From Aliivibrio wodanis (GTDB taxonomy: Bacteria; Pseudomonadota; Gammaproteobacteria; Enterobacterales; Vibrionaceae), in NCBI GenBank assembly GCA_000953695.1, contig LN554846.1:1240001-1304000 (forward strand): a stretch of 64,000 bases of DNA, given 5' to 3'. This document shows positions 35,039-44,380 of the stretch, one piece after another. Both the position numbers and the translations under genes were made by a program. Under the pieces are notes generated by a model. It searched no databases and was not told the origin of the DNA. It saw nothing but the letters and a program-made list of their open reading frames with translations. Within the stretch, counting starts at the first letter, position 1, and the number at the start of each line of letters is the position of its first letter.

Positions 35039-35815
35039 ATGAAACAAAAAATTAAATTTATCATTAAAATTGTCCTGTTTTTTGCCTTTTTCGGTGTGGT
35101 TACCCACGTGTTCGCAGCAGAAAAACTCAGTGCAAATGCAATAGTCGAAAAATCAGATGAGCAGATGCGTGGTGATTCGAGTTATACCGAATTGACCATG
35201 AATATTATACGTCCTGATTGGACACGTAGCATGAGCATGAAGAGTTGGACTAAAGAACAAAACCTCTCTTTAGTGCTGATTACAGGGCCAGCAAAAGATC
35301 GTGGCAGTGCTTCTCTTAAGCGTGATAAAGAGATGTGGAGTTGGATACCAAATATTGAACGAGTGATAAAAATAGCCCCTTCAATGTTGGGTCAATCATG
35401 GATGGGATCTGATTTTACCAATGATGATTTGATCAACCAATCGTCAATTGTGGTGGATTATGATCACAAAATGGTTAAACAAGAAGTGATCGACGGCGAT
35501 AAAACATGGGTGATTGATGCAATAGCAAAACCAGATGCGCCAGTCGTGTGGAGTAAAGTGCGTTTGTGGATCTCACAAGAGACGTTTTTACAACGCAAAG
35601 TAGAGTCATATGATGAATTCGATGAGCTAGTTAATACGATGACAACCTATGATATTAAAGAAATGGGTAATCGTATGGTAGCAACAAGAATGGAAATGGT
35701 TCCTGCCGATAAGCCAGGCAATAAAACTGAAATGCTCACTCATAAAGCGCAATTTAATTTTCTGATCAATGATGATTTTTTCTCACAAGGGCAAATGAAG
35801 TCATTACGTAATTAA
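35039..35815 (+). CDS. LolA-like periplasmic lipid/lipoprotein-carrier protein
   Basis: The 258-residue protein has a signal peptide (residues 1-26, cleaved near VFA-AEK) and a single LolA/LolB-like half-barrel of the COG2834 type (ANAIVEKSDEQMRGDSSYTE opening, then ASLKRDKEMWSWIPNIERV). Members carry lipoproteins or lipids across the periplasm. It is the first gene of a cluster with two FtsX-type permeases and an ATPase, so it is probably the dedicated periplasmic carrier of this exporter. It is not the housekeeping LolA. Confidence 0.75.
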   Translation: MKQKIKFIIKIVLFFAFFGVVTHVFAAEKLSANAIVEKSDEQMRGDSSYTELTMNIIRPDWTRSMSMKSWTKEQNLSLVLITGPAKDRGSASLKRDKEMWSWIPNIERVIKIAPSMLGQSWMGSDFTNDDLINQSSIVVDYDHKMVKQEVIDGDKTWVIDAIAKPDAPVVWSKVRLWISQETFLQRKVESYDEFDELVNTMTTYDIKEMGNRMVATRMEMVPADKPGNKTEMLTHKAQFNFLINDDFFSQGQMKSLRN

Positions 35816-35848
35816 TATCTCAAATCATTTTATTTCTAGGCGGTAAAC

Positions 35849-37078
35849 ATGCTTATTAAGTTAGCTTGGCGAAACCTATGGCGACAAAAAAGAAGAACTT
35901 TATTAACGGCCTCTGCATTAGCATTGGCCTTACTGCTTTCTTTATTAATGCGAAGCATTCAAGAGGGCAGTTACACCGCAAATATTGAGAATGCGGCGCG
36001 TTTATCTACGGGCCTTATTCAACTGCAAAACCCCGAATTTAAACAAAGCCAAAGCATTGATGATTTATTGCCAATGAGCGATGACTTTATCAAGCTAACC
36101 AAGCAACAGCCTAATATTGAATTTGCACTTCCTCGTATTGAAACCTTTTCTCTTGCTGCCGCGAATGATAAATCAAAAGGCGTAATGGTGGTGGGAGTTG
36201 ATCCAAATCCAGAAACCAGTTATTCCGGTTTGGCAGAGAAAGTGATTAAAGGAGAATATCTTTCACGAGATGATAAATCCGTATTGATGTCTGAGGGGCT
36301 GGCTCAATTTTTTAATCTCACCATTGGTGATGAAATTGTGCTGTATGGCCAAGGTTATCGGGGTCAAACTGCTGCAGGGTTATATCTCATTAAGGGGATT
36401 GTGCATTTTCCGATGCCAGAGCTGAACAATCAACTTATCTATTTACCCATCAAGGAAGCGTCCAATTTATTTAGCACAGAAGATCAAGTCACTGCTTGGG
36501 TATTACATACTCGTGATTTTTCACAATTGCCACAAACGGTGGATGAGCTACAAATAGGGTATGGATCAACTGTGGCCGTTCGACCTTGGAATGATCTTAG
36601 CCCCGAAATGGAACAACAGATCCAAATTGATCGGGTGAGTGGCATTATTATGATGTACCTCTTATATGGCATTGTTGGCTTTGGTCTATTCGCTACTCTA
36701 TTAATGATGACCTTAGAAAGACAACGTGAATTTGGCGTCATGCTAGCCACAGGAATGGTTCGAGCAAAGCTATTAAAATTATTGGCTCTTGAATCCCTTT
36801 TTATAGGCTTGTTAGGTATTGCTATTGGGCTAATCATCGCTGCTCCAATCTTAGGCTATTTGTATATTAACCCTATTACTTTAACTGGAGATACGGCACA
36901 AGCCATGCTTGAAATGGGCTATGAACCAATTATTCCGGTATTAATTAGTTCATGGCTGTTTATTGATCAAATTATGATCGTGATAGGGCTGTTACTGCTT
37001 TGTCTTATTTATCCATTATGGCGTATTTATCATTTAGATATTGTTTCAGCGTTAAAAGGAGGTTCGCATGCTGGTTAA
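35849..37078 (+). CDS. ABC transporter permease, FtsX/LolE type
   Basis: The 409-residue protein has one N-terminal transmembrane helix (LLTASALALALLLSLLM), a large periplasmic MacB-like domain (about 45-260) and three C-terminal helices with the FtsX signature (REFGVMLATGMVRAKLLKLL). This is the type VII (LolCE/MacB) architecture, which moves substrates from the outer leaflet of the inner membrane by mechanotransmission. The next permease overlaps it by 11 bases. Its ATP-binding partner is two genes downstream. Confidence 0.85.
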   Translation: MLIKLAWRNLWRQKRRTLLTASALALALLLSLLMRSIQEGSYTANIENAARLSTGLIQLQNPEFKQSQSIDDLLPMSDDFIKLTKQQPNIEFALPRIETFSLAAANDKSKGVMVVGVDPNPETSYSGLAEKVIKGEYLSRDDKSVLMSEGLAQFFNLTIGDEIVLYGQGYRGQTAAGLYLIKGIVHFPMPELNNQLIYLPIKEASNLFSTEDQVTAWVLHTRDFSQLPQTVDELQIGYGSTVAVRPWNDLSPEMEQQIQIDRVSGIIMMYLLYGIVGFGLFATLLMMTLERQREFGVMLATGMVRAKLLKLLALESLFIGLLGIAIGLIIAAPILGYLYINPITLTGDTAQAMLEMGYEPIIPVLISSWLFIDQIMIVIGLLLLCLIYPLWRIYHLDIVSALKGGSHAG

Positions 37079-38300
37079 ATTAGCGTGGCGTAATGTATGG
37101 CGCAATAAATTACGAACCTCCATTATGTTAGGTGCGATGATCTTTGGTGTCGTTGGTGTAATGCTAATGATGGGATTTATGAATGGTATAATCGATAACC
37201 TCGTTAAAAATACCATTCAGTGGCAAACCAGTCATATTCAAATTCATCAGAAAAATTACGCCTTAAATCCAGACATTAATCTGGTGATTGATAATGAAGC
37301 TGAAATAACAAAGTGGTTAGAACAAGCACCACAAGTAAAAGCGTGGACAAGCAGAACCTTAGTTAATGGCATAATAGCGTCAGCTCGCAGTACTCGTGGT
37401 ATTCAAGTTAATGGTATTGATTTAGAGTCAGAGCCCAAGATCACACCGATAGCAGAGCATATTCTTGAAGGAGAATGGCTTGATGATAAAGGGCGTAACC
37501 CTATTTTAGTATCACAGAAAACCGCGGATCGATTAAAGCTGAGAGTCGGTTCTAAAATAGTACTTACGTTTACGGATACGACAGGTGATGTTACGGGTGC
37601 TGCGTTTCGGGTAAGAGGGGTTTTTAAGACCTCATCCAGCACCTTTGATGATGCTAATGTATATGTTAGAAAAGCCGATATTCAACAGCTTGGCCAAGTG
37701 CATTATGATCATGAAATCGCAATTTTACTGCACGATGAAGATGAAGTGAGTGATTTTCGCGATCAGTTACGCCATACCATTTCAAATAACTATTCTTCAA
37801 ATAACAATAGCGTGCAAGATTGGCTGCAACTACAACCTCTGCTATCTACCATGATGAGTTCGATGAATGCGGGTAATCAAGTGATCTTAGTTATCTTTGT
37901 TATCGCAATGGGCTTTGGCATTATTAATATATTATTAATGTCTGTTTTTGAGCGAACCAGAGAGTTTGGAGTCTTAATGGCTGTTGGTATGAAAAAAACC
38001 AATATACGCCGTTTAATCATACTTGAATCTGGGTTTATTGGAGGCGTGGGTGCAGGATCAGGCGTGATCTGTTCGATCTTCTTTATTTATGTTCTTAATC
38101 AAACTGGTATACCACTAGATACAATGGCTGAAGGATTAAATGCATTTGGTATTGATTCTGTCTTATATCCAAGTGTCTCCTTTAGTGATTATGTTACCGT
38201 TTTTGTGATGGTGTGGTGTGTCAGTGTATTAGCTGGCCTTTATCCTGCTCATCAAATTATTAAGAAGAAACCCGTCGAAGCCATGGCAGAGAAACAATAA
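37068..38300 (+). CDS. ABC transporter permease, FtsX/LolC type
   Basis: The 410-residue protein has the same layout as its neighbour: one N-terminal helix (TSIMLGAMIFGVVGVMLMMG), a periplasmic domain and three C-terminal helices with REFGVLMAVGMKKTNIRRLI. Its ribosome site AAGGAGG lies inside the end of the previous gene, so the two are coupled. The pair probably forms a heterodimer, as LolC/LolE do, though it is clearly a separate system. Confidence 0.85.
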   Translation: MLVKLAWRNVWRNKLRTSIMLGAMIFGVVGVMLMMGFMNGIIDNLVKNTIQWQTSHIQIHQKNYALNPDINLVIDNEAEITKWLEQAPQVKAWTSRTLVNGIIASARSTRGIQVNGIDLESEPKITPIAEHILEGEWLDDKGRNPILVSQKTADRLKLRVGSKIVLTFTDTTGDVTGAAFRVRGVFKTSSSTFDDANVYVRKADIQQLGQVHYDHEIAILLHDEDEVSDFRDQLRHTISNNYSSNNNSVQDWLQLQPLLSTMMSSMNAGNQVILVIFVIAMGFGIINILLMSVFERTREFGVLMAVGMKKTNIRRLIILESGFIGGVGAGSGVICSIFFIYVLNQTGIPLDTMAEGLNAFGIDSVLYPSVSFSDYVTVFVMVWCVSVLAGLYPAHQIIKKKPVEAMAEKQ

Positions 38301-38311
38301 AGGTAAAAAGT

Positions 38312-38989
38312 ATGACGATAAAAATTGAGCAGTTATGCAAAACCTATAATCCGGAGTCGGATTTCCCTGTTCATGCGGTTGATCACCTTGATTTGATGAT
38401 TGAACAAGGGGAGTTTGTGGCCGTGATTGGTCCATCAGGCTCAGGGAAAACGACGCTGTTAAATATGCTTGGCGGAATAGACAGCGTTACCTCAGGAAAA
38501 GTAAATATTGATGGAAATGAGCTGACGCAGTTGGATGAAAAGAAGTTGATAGAGTTTCGTCGTGACAATATAGGATTCATTTTTCAAGACTACAGTTTAT
38601 TACCGGTATTGACTGCATTAGAGAATGTGGAGTTCGTCATGCAGTTACAGGGCCACGCAGAGGCTGAGTGTAAACAAAGAGCGCAAGACTTACTGAAAAA
38701 AGTGGGCTTAGAAGATCAGCAACATAAAAGACCCGCTCAACTCTCTGGTGGGCAGCAACAACGAGTTGCAGTTGCACGAGCGCTTGCCCCAAGACCACGT
38801 TTTATTATGGCCGATGAACCAACGGCAAACTTAGATGCTAAAAGCACCGCTGAATTACTTGATATTATGGAGAGCTTAAACAAAGAGGAGGGCACTACAT
38901 TTATCTTCTCAACCCATGATTCCAGAGTATTTGAGAGAGCAAAACGAGTTATAGTATTTGAAGATGGTATGCTTAAAGAGGATAAATGA
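38312..38989 (+). CDS. ABC transporter ATP-binding protein, LolD/MacB type
   Basis: The 225-residue ATPase has Walker A GPSGSGKTT (residues about 40-48), signature LSGGQQQR, Walker B FIMADEPTANLD and switch His in STHD. Its closest family is LolD/MacB/FtsE. It lies 11 bases after the second permease and powers the two FtsX-type subunits. Together with the upstream LolA-like protein and the downstream outer-membrane barrel it could form an envelope-spanning route. Confidence 0.92.
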   Translation: MTIKIEQLCKTYNPESDFPVHAVDHLDLMIEQGEFVAVIGPSGSGKTTLLNMLGGIDSVTSGKVNIDGNELTQLDEKKLIEFRRDNIGFIFQDYSLLPVLTALENVEFVMQLQGHAEAECKQRAQDLLKKVGLEDQQHKRPAQLSGGQQQRVAVARALAPRPRFIMADEPTANLDAKSTAELLDIMESLNKEEGTTFIFSTHDSRVFERAKRVIVFEDGMLKEDK

Positions 38990-39125
38990 CAGGAACTTAT
39001 CGCATAATGTGAGATAGATCTTGACCTAAATCTGATAGGACATAAACTTCACTGATTAGATTTATTCAATAACAGGTTTTTGAGCTATCTCTTACCCTGT
39101 TTCTATTCATTGACGAGGTTAAGTC

Positions 39126-40016
39126 GTGTCTAAACGTGATTATTATGATGTTCTTGGTGTGCAAAAAAACAGCACAGAGAAAGAGATCAAAAAAGCATAC
39201 AAACGTCTTGCGATGAAATACCACCCAGATAAGAACCAGGGTGATGCACATGCCGCAGATAAGTTTAAAGAAATAAAAGAAGCTTACGAAATTCTAACTG
39301 ACGCCGACAAGCGTGGCCAATATGATGACTATGGTCATGCAGCATTCCAAAATGGTGGCGGAGGTGGCTTTGGCGGAGGTCAAGGTTACGGTGGCTTTGA
39401 AGATATTTTTGGTGGTGGATTTGGCGGCGGCGGTCGAGGCCGTGGAGGATTTGGTGGTGGATTTGACGATATGTTCTCTCAACAGCGTCAGCCTCGTCCT
39501 CAAAAGGGGCAAGATCGTCAGTTTAATCTAACCGTTGAATTTGCTGAGGCGATTAATGGCTGTGAGCAAGTGATTGAATTGCCCGTTAATGGTGTAAGCA
39601 AAAAAATTAATGTGAAAGTTCCAGCGGGTATTGAAGACGGTGAAAAAATTCGTTTTGCTGGTAAAGGTGAGTCAGGTGCTTATGGCGGTCCTGCTGGTGA
39701 CTTATTAATTCAAATTAACATTCGCCAACATACTCATTTAAAACGTGAAGGCAATGATTTAATTTGTCCTGTAACCACTAATTTTGCGACAGCAGCATTA
39801 GGTGGAGAGGTTGAGATCCAAACCTTAGAAAGTCGCTTTAAATTAAAAGTGCCAGCAGGAACACAAAATGGTCGCAAGTTCCGCATGAAAGAAAAAGGCG
39901 TGAAGAGTCGTAAAGGCGCGACGGGTGATCTAATGGTTGTCATTACTGTGGCAACCCCGACGAATCTGACTGAAGAGCAGAAAGAGTTGTTGATAAAGTT
40001 CAAGGAACTGTCGTAA
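39126..40016 (+). CDS. Hsp40 (DnaJ-type co-chaperone without zinc finger, CbpA-like)
   Basis: The 296-residue protein has an N-terminal J domain with HPD ([11 protein letters not shown], residues about 31-41), a Gly/Phe-rich linker (about 75-125) and two C-terminal substrate-binding beta domains (about 130-290). The CxxCxGxG zinc-finger repeats of DnaJ are absent, so this is a class II co-chaperone like CbpA. The usual small partner gene cbpM is not adjacent. The start is GTG with GAGG upstream. It lies between the Lol-like ABC genes and the barrel gene, but a link is unproven. Confidence 0.85.
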   Translation: MSKRDYYDVLGVQKNSTEKEIKKAYKRLAMKYHPDKNQGDAHAADKFKEIKEAYEILTDADKRGQYDDYGHAAFQNGGGGGFGGGQGYGGFEDIFGGGFGGGGRGRGGFGGGFDDMFSQQRQPRPQKGQDRQFNLTVEFAEAINGCEQVIELPVNGVSKKINVKVPAGIEDGEKIRFAGKGESGAYGGPAGDLLIQINIRQHTHLKREGNDLICPVTTNFATAALGGEVEIQTLESRFKLKVPAGTQNGRKFRMKEKGVKSRKGATGDLMVVITVATPTNLTEEQKELLIKFKELS

Positions 40017-40081
40017 CTTAATCATTATCAAGCAGACATAATACTTATCTAGAATAGGTATCACTAAGAGGGCATGAACTG

Positions 40082-41278
40082 ATGAAGAAAGTATTCACAA
40101 GGTTTGTGCCTTTTTTATTGTTCAGTAGCCTATCGAGCTATGCTCAAATCCCAGGTTTAACCCCAGAGAAAAGTTGGGATTTAAACGGTTATGTAAAATA
40201 CATGGCAACCAGTACCATCCCTAATTCTGGCGAGGCTATTTTTGATAATATCGTCCATCAACGTTTTAATTTTGAATATCGCTTCAATGATCAGTTACGA
40301 GTGAATTTGGGTATGCGTAATCGCCTGTTATTTGGTGATAGCGCAGAGTACTCAAGTTATGGTGATTTTATCTCTTATGATCCCGGCTACGTTGATTTAT
40401 CTAAAAATTGGATAGATAAAGAGGGAATGGTGGGGAATTCTCAATTTGATCGCGCCTATCTCAATTGGAATAAAAATGATTGGCAATTTAGAGCTGGGCG
40501 CTTTCGCATTAATTGGGGAATGACCACCGTATGGAACCCAAATGATATCTTCAACTCGTATTCAATTTATGATTTTGATTATGAAGAACGTCCGGGAACC
40601 GATGCAATCATGGTCACCAAAAGACTTGGCTTTGCAAGTTCGATTGATGTGGTGTTTAACCCCAATAGCGACCGTGAATTAAACAGCTATGCGGCGCGTT
40701 ATTTGTTTAATCATCAAGGGTGGGATATGCAGGTTCTGCTAGGTAAATCTCACTTAGATTATGTCATTGGTGCAGGCTTTGCAGGGGATATTTATGGCGC
40801 TGGGTTGCGTGGTGAGTTCAGTTGGTTTGAACCGACACAAGATAGCTATCAATCACAAAATAGCACTCAACAAGAAGAGTTAATCGCATCAAGTGTATCA
40901 AGTGTTGAGATGGATTATCGCTTTGATGGAACTCAAAACTGGGTAATTCAAGGCTCGCTCATGTATATCTCTGAGCCTCAAGATACTGGCAATGCAATGG
41001 CTTATCTTAACCTTCCACTTAGTGCCAGAACCCTTAGCTTTACCCATTGGACATGGTATTCAAGCTTAGGTGTGGATATATCGCCATTATCGAGATTCAC
41101 CTTCATGAATAGTTATTACGGTGATGGTTCGTATTTTGTAGGTGTGAATCAGACTTATTCATTAGCGGATGATTGGGAACTTCTCGGTGTAGCACAATAT
41201 TTTGATGGGAAAAATAATAGCGTATTTGGTGAGAGCCCAAGCACATTATTATACGCACAAATAAAATGGAGTTTTTAA
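40082..41278 (+). CDS. Outer-membrane beta-barrel protein of the Lol-like cluster
   Basis: The 398-residue protein has a signal peptide (residues about 1-21) and a barrel-like pattern of amphipathic strands (WQFRAGRFRINWGMTTVW, MQVLLGKSHLDYVIGAGF). It ends in Phe (YAQIKWSF), the Bam recognition end. It resembles large uncharacterised barrels related to DUF1302-type proteins. It follows the ABC/LolA-like cluster with only the Hsp40 gene in between, so it may be the outer-membrane end of that system (inference). Confidence 0.65.
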   Translation: MKKVFTRFVPFLLFSSLSSYAQIPGLTPEKSWDLNGYVKYMATSTIPNSGEAIFDNIVHQRFNFEYRFNDQLRVNLGMRNRLLFGDSAEYSSYGDFISYDPGYVDLSKNWIDKEGMVGNSQFDRAYLNWNKNDWQFRAGRFRINWGMTTVWNPNDIFNSYSIYDFDYEERPGTDAIMVTKRLGFASSIDVVFNPNSDRELNSYAARYLFNHQGWDMQVLLGKSHLDYVIGAGFAGDIYGAGLRGEFSWFEPTQDSYQSQNSTQQEELIASSVSSVEMDYRFDGTQNWVIQGSLMYISEPQDTGNAMAYLNLPLSARTLSFTHWTWYSSLGVDISPLSRFTFMNSYYGDGSYFVGVNQTYSLADDWELLGVAQYFDGKNNSVFGESPSTLLYAQIKWSF

Positions 41279-41306
41279 TTTGTATATTCGATTTAAAACT
41301 CCATTA
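41262..41306. terminator. Hairpin terminator between convergent genes
   Basis: AAATGGAGTTTTTAA pairs with TTTAAAACTCCATTA. The left arm lies over the last codons of the barrel gene, and T-rich tracts flank on both strands. Confidence 0.55.
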
Positions 41307-41328
41307 TTTGTATATTAAATGTTCAAGA

Positions 41329-41691
41329 CTATTTATTTAATATAGGGTTTTCACCAAACCTATTTTCTTCGTCTGAGCCTTTTAAGAAACCACACTCAAC
41401 GATAATCCATATTGCACCAATAAGAGGTACAAGGCTTATTAGTACCCACCAACCACTTTTATTTCTATCATGAAATCTTTTAGTATAAAGAGCAAAAGAT
41501 TGCCATGTATTTAAAACCATCATGATAGCTAATATAGCAAAACCTGCTGGCCCAGGAACTGGTGTTTCTGGATTCAACGTCATTGATAATAATAGAAATA
41601 AGATTAGTGTTTGCAATAACATACAGCCTATACCTAAAAAGAATTGTTTACGGCCAATACGTCCTTTAAACGAAAATAGAATAGATTTCAT
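41329..41691 (-). CDS. DUF805 family inner-membrane protein
   Basis: The 120-residue protein begins MKSILFSFKGRIGRKQFFLG, the typical DUF805 start. It has four hydrophobic segments and the motif YTKRFHDRNKSGWWVLISLV. Members (for example YhaH) are uncharacterised membrane proteins. It stands alone, with AGGA before the ATG on its strand. Confidence 0.88.
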   Translation of the reverse strand: MKSILFSFKGRIGRKQFFLGIGCMLLQTLILFLLLSMTLNPETPVPGPAGFAILAIMMVLNTWQSFALYTKRFHDRNKSGWWVLISLVPLIGAIWIIVECGFLKGSDEENRFGENPILNK

Positions 41692-41977
41692 TGTTTGTCC
41701 TTCCTTTATAATTATAAGCGACCGGATTATACGTAAAATAATATAAATTGAAATAGATTTTACAGTAATTAATATAATATCTTCAAATTGATAGTTCTAT
41801 TATTTGCAAAGTCTCCTAGTGTTTTTTTTAAATGGCAATATGTGACATTATTATCAATAGTTACTTTTATTTTAAATATATAATTTTAGTTAGTGAAAAT
41901 TTTGATATTGGTTCAAAAAAAACATTAATTGTATTAATATTTAGTGTATATGAACACTCTAGCTTGTAGGGATTATA

Positions 41978-42874
41978 ATGAAAATTGATTTAACTCAGTT
42001 GATAACAGAGAGTCGTAATAAAGAAAGTGAATGTATTGATATTTTATCTACAATTGACATGTTAAAAGTTATCAATACTGAAGATAAAAAAGTAGCACTC
42101 GCAGTAGAAGAGGTTATCTTTGAGATTTCGCAAGTAGTGGATGCGGTGACTAAAGCATTTCAACAAGGTGGACGTTTAATTTACAGTGGTGCAGGTACTT
42201 CTGGGCGCTTAGGTATTTTAGATGCAAGTGAATGCCCTCCAACTTATGGCTCAGATCCTGAAATGGTGGTTGGTTTAATTGCTGGTGGTCATAAAGCTAT
42301 TTTAAAAGCAGTTGAGAACGCTGAAGATAATCGAGATCTTGGCGCTTCAGATCTACAAGCATTAGATTTTAATCAAAATGATGTATTAGTAGGTATTGCT
42401 GCAAGTGGTAGAACTCCTTATGTTATTGGAGCAATGACATTTGCAAAATCAGTTGGAGCAACGGTTGCTTGTATTAGCTGTAATGCCAATAGTCCAATGA
42501 CAGAATTAGCTGATATTGCGATAACACCAGTTGTTGGTCCTGAGGTTGTAACTGGCTCTTCGAGAATGAAGGCGGGAACAGCTCAGAAACTTGTTCTTAA
42601 CATGATCACCTCTGGCGCAATGATTAAACTGGGGAAAGTGTTTGGTAACTTAATGGTTGATGTAGAAGCGACTAATGCTAAATTAATACAGCGTCAACAA
42701 AACATAGTCGTTGAAGCTACTGGTTGTAATGCAGAGTTAGCTGAAAAATCACTGTTTGAATGTGACCGTCACTGTAAAACGGCAATCTTGATGATTTTGG
42801 CTGATATTTCTGCTTCAGAAGCGAGAAGCAAACTTGAACAAGCAAATGGCTTTATTCGTGATGCTCTGAAATAA
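41978..42874 (+). CDS. murQ: N-acetylmuramic acid 6-phosphate etherase MurQ
   Basis: The 298-residue SIS-domain enzyme has [42 protein letters not shown] and [17 protein letters not shown], all diagnostic of MurQ. It cleaves the lactyl ether of MurNAc-6-P in peptidoglycan recycling. The usual partner murP (PTS importer) is not adjacent, so the substrate may come from AnmK and intracellular recycling. A weak CRP-like sequence (TGTGACATTATTATCA, 41841-41856) lies about 120 bases upstream. Confidence 0.95.
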   Translation: MKIDLTQLITESRNKESECIDILSTIDMLKVINTEDKKVALAVEEVIFEISQVVDAVTKAFQQGGRLIYSGAGTSGRLGILDASECPPTYGSDPEMVVGLIAGGHKAILKAVENAEDNRDLGASDLQALDFNQNDVLVGIAASGRTPYVIGAMTFAKSVGATVACISCNANSPMTELADIAITPVVGPEVVTGSSRMKAGTAQKLVLNMITSGAMIKLGKVFGNLMVDVEATNAKLIQRQQNIVVEATGCNAELAEKSLFECDRHCKTAILMILADISASEARSKLEQANGFIRDALK

Positions 42875-42934
42875 ATTAGGTTTATTTTGTATATCACGTA
42901 CAATGCCTGCAATTCTCAATAGTTAGGAAAGCCA

Positions 42935-43474
42935 GTGGCTATCAAACCAACCATCTACAAATTTCGTATTGCTCTAACGGACATGAACCGTGACCATTAT
43001 GATTCAGTCAGTTTAACCATCGCTCAGCACCCATCAGAAAGTGAAGAGCGTATGATGGCTCGTGTATTGGCATTTTGTTTGAATGCAGAAGAGCGCCTAA
43101 CGTTTACGAAAGGATTGTCAGCGATTGATGAGCCTGATATTTGGGTGCGTGAATACGACGATACGATCTCTCTTTGGATTGATGCCGGTGAACCTGATCC
43201 TGAGCGCATGAAAAAAGCATCGCGTCAGTCCAAAGTCACTAAGGTATACAGCTTTAATTCGAAATCTGAAGTGTGGTGGAAACAGAACGAAAGCAAATAT
43301 AAACAATACCCTGTTGATGTGGTTCGTTTTGACTCTGAGCAAATTCACTCATTTTCTGCATTATTAGAAAGAACGATGGAGATGTCAGTGATGATCACGG
43401 GAAACTCTGCGTTTATTTCAGCAGCGAAAGGTGACTGTGAAGTGACGTGGGAAACTTTGCAATCGGTTGAATAA
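42935..43474 (+). CDS. yaeQ: YaeQ family protein
   Basis: The 179-residue protein begins AIKPTIYKFRIALTDMNRDH and covers the whole YaeQ family, with LTFTKGLSAIDEPDIWVREY and LWIDAGEPDPERMKKASR. These are the acidic residues of its PD-(D/E)XK-like fold. The activity is not established; E. coli yaeQ was found as a suppressor affecting RfaH-dependent expression. The start is GTG. A terminator follows. Confidence 0.92.
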   Translation: MAIKPTIYKFRIALTDMNRDHYDSVSLTIAQHPSESEERMMARVLAFCLNAEERLTFTKGLSAIDEPDIWVREYDDTISLWIDAGEPDPERMKKASRQSKVTKVYSFNSKSEVWWKQNESKYKQYPVDVVRFDSEQIHSFSALLERTMEMSVMITGNSAFISAAKGDCEVTWETLQSVE

Positions 43475-43529
43475 TAATGAAAGGGTAAAGAGTGTAATAC
43501 TGCTATTTCCTTTCTAAAATCTAGTTCAT

Positions 43530-43570
43530 AATGCCTTCTGTTTTATATTAATAATCAGAAGGCATTTTTT
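43530..43570 (+). terminator. Terminator hairpin overlapping the ribosome site of the next gene
   Basis: AATGCCTTCTG / CAGAAGGCATTTTTT forms an 11-bp stem and a T6 tail. The tail touches the ATG at 43571, and the 3' arm contains AGAAGG, the only candidate ribosome site for that ATG. Confidence 0.8.
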
Positions 43571-44299
43571 ATGGAACTACCACTGATGGATCTTGGTTTA
43601 CTCTTTGCAATGATCTTGATTTTTATGGGCTCATTTGTGCAAAGTGCCATTGGTTTTGGCTTAGCCATTGTTACTGCTCCACTATTATTTTTAATCTCTC
43701 CAAGCTATGTACCTGCACCCATCGTAATTGTCGGTTTATTCTTATCCATTATTAATGCCTATAAACATAAAGCGAATGTCTCTTTTCGTGGATTAGGTTA
43801 TGCCTTTTTAGGTCGAATTCCCGGTTCTATATGTGGTGGTTTACTGCTTTATTATGTAGACGCAAAACTGCTGTCACTTTGGATTGGCGTGGTTGTATTA
43901 CTTGCTGTTGCGATTAGCTTGCTGCCATTTCGTATCGAGCCGAATAACTCAAGAATGACGATTGCCGGATTCTTCTCTGGTCTATTTGGCACCAGTTCAG
44001 GTATTGGTGGACCGCCAATGGCGCTGTTATTACAGCATCAAGAAGCAAATCTTATTCGAGCTAACTTATCCGCTTTCTTTGTGGTGAGTAGTGTTATTTC
44101 ACTGATAGTTCAAGTACCAGCAGGCTATATGAGCATGTCGCATTTTTATCTTACTTTACCATTATTACCTGCGTCATATATTGGTTATTTGGTTGCAATG
44201 AAAGTGGTGGATAAAATAGATAAAGAGACAATAAGAAAGGTGTCTTTAGTGATGTGTTCAGTATCGGGTGTAGCGGCGATTGTGTTGGGAATGAGGTAG
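43571..44299 (+). CDS. TauE/SafE family sulfite/organic anion exporter
   Basis: The 242-residue inner-membrane protein has about seven hydrophobic segments. It carries the two family repeats, FVQSAIGFGLAIVTAPLLF near the start and FGTSSGIGGPPMALLLQHQE in the middle. Members export sulfite, sulfoacetate or related anions. The ATG at 43571 directly follows the T-run of the preceding terminator. A second in-frame ATG at 43586 also lacks a strong ribosome site. Confidence 0.85.
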   Translation: MELPLMDLGLLFAMILIFMGSFVQSAIGFGLAIVTAPLLFLISPSYVPAPIVIVGLFLSIINAYKHKANVSFRGLGYAFLGRIPGSICGGLLLYYVDAKLLSLWIGVVVLLAVAISLLPFRIEPNNSRMTIAGFFSGLFGTSSGIGGPPMALLLQHQEANLIRANLSAFFVVSSVISLIVQVPAGYMSMSHFYLTLPLLPASYIGYLVAMKVVDKIDKETIRKVSLVMCSVSGVAAIVLGMR

Positions 44300-44380
44300 C
44301 GCCTTGTAAATCGATGAAAAGAGAAAGCGAAAAGGGTTAATGCCTGCGAATTCATAGCAGACATTAACCACAAAGGTAGA

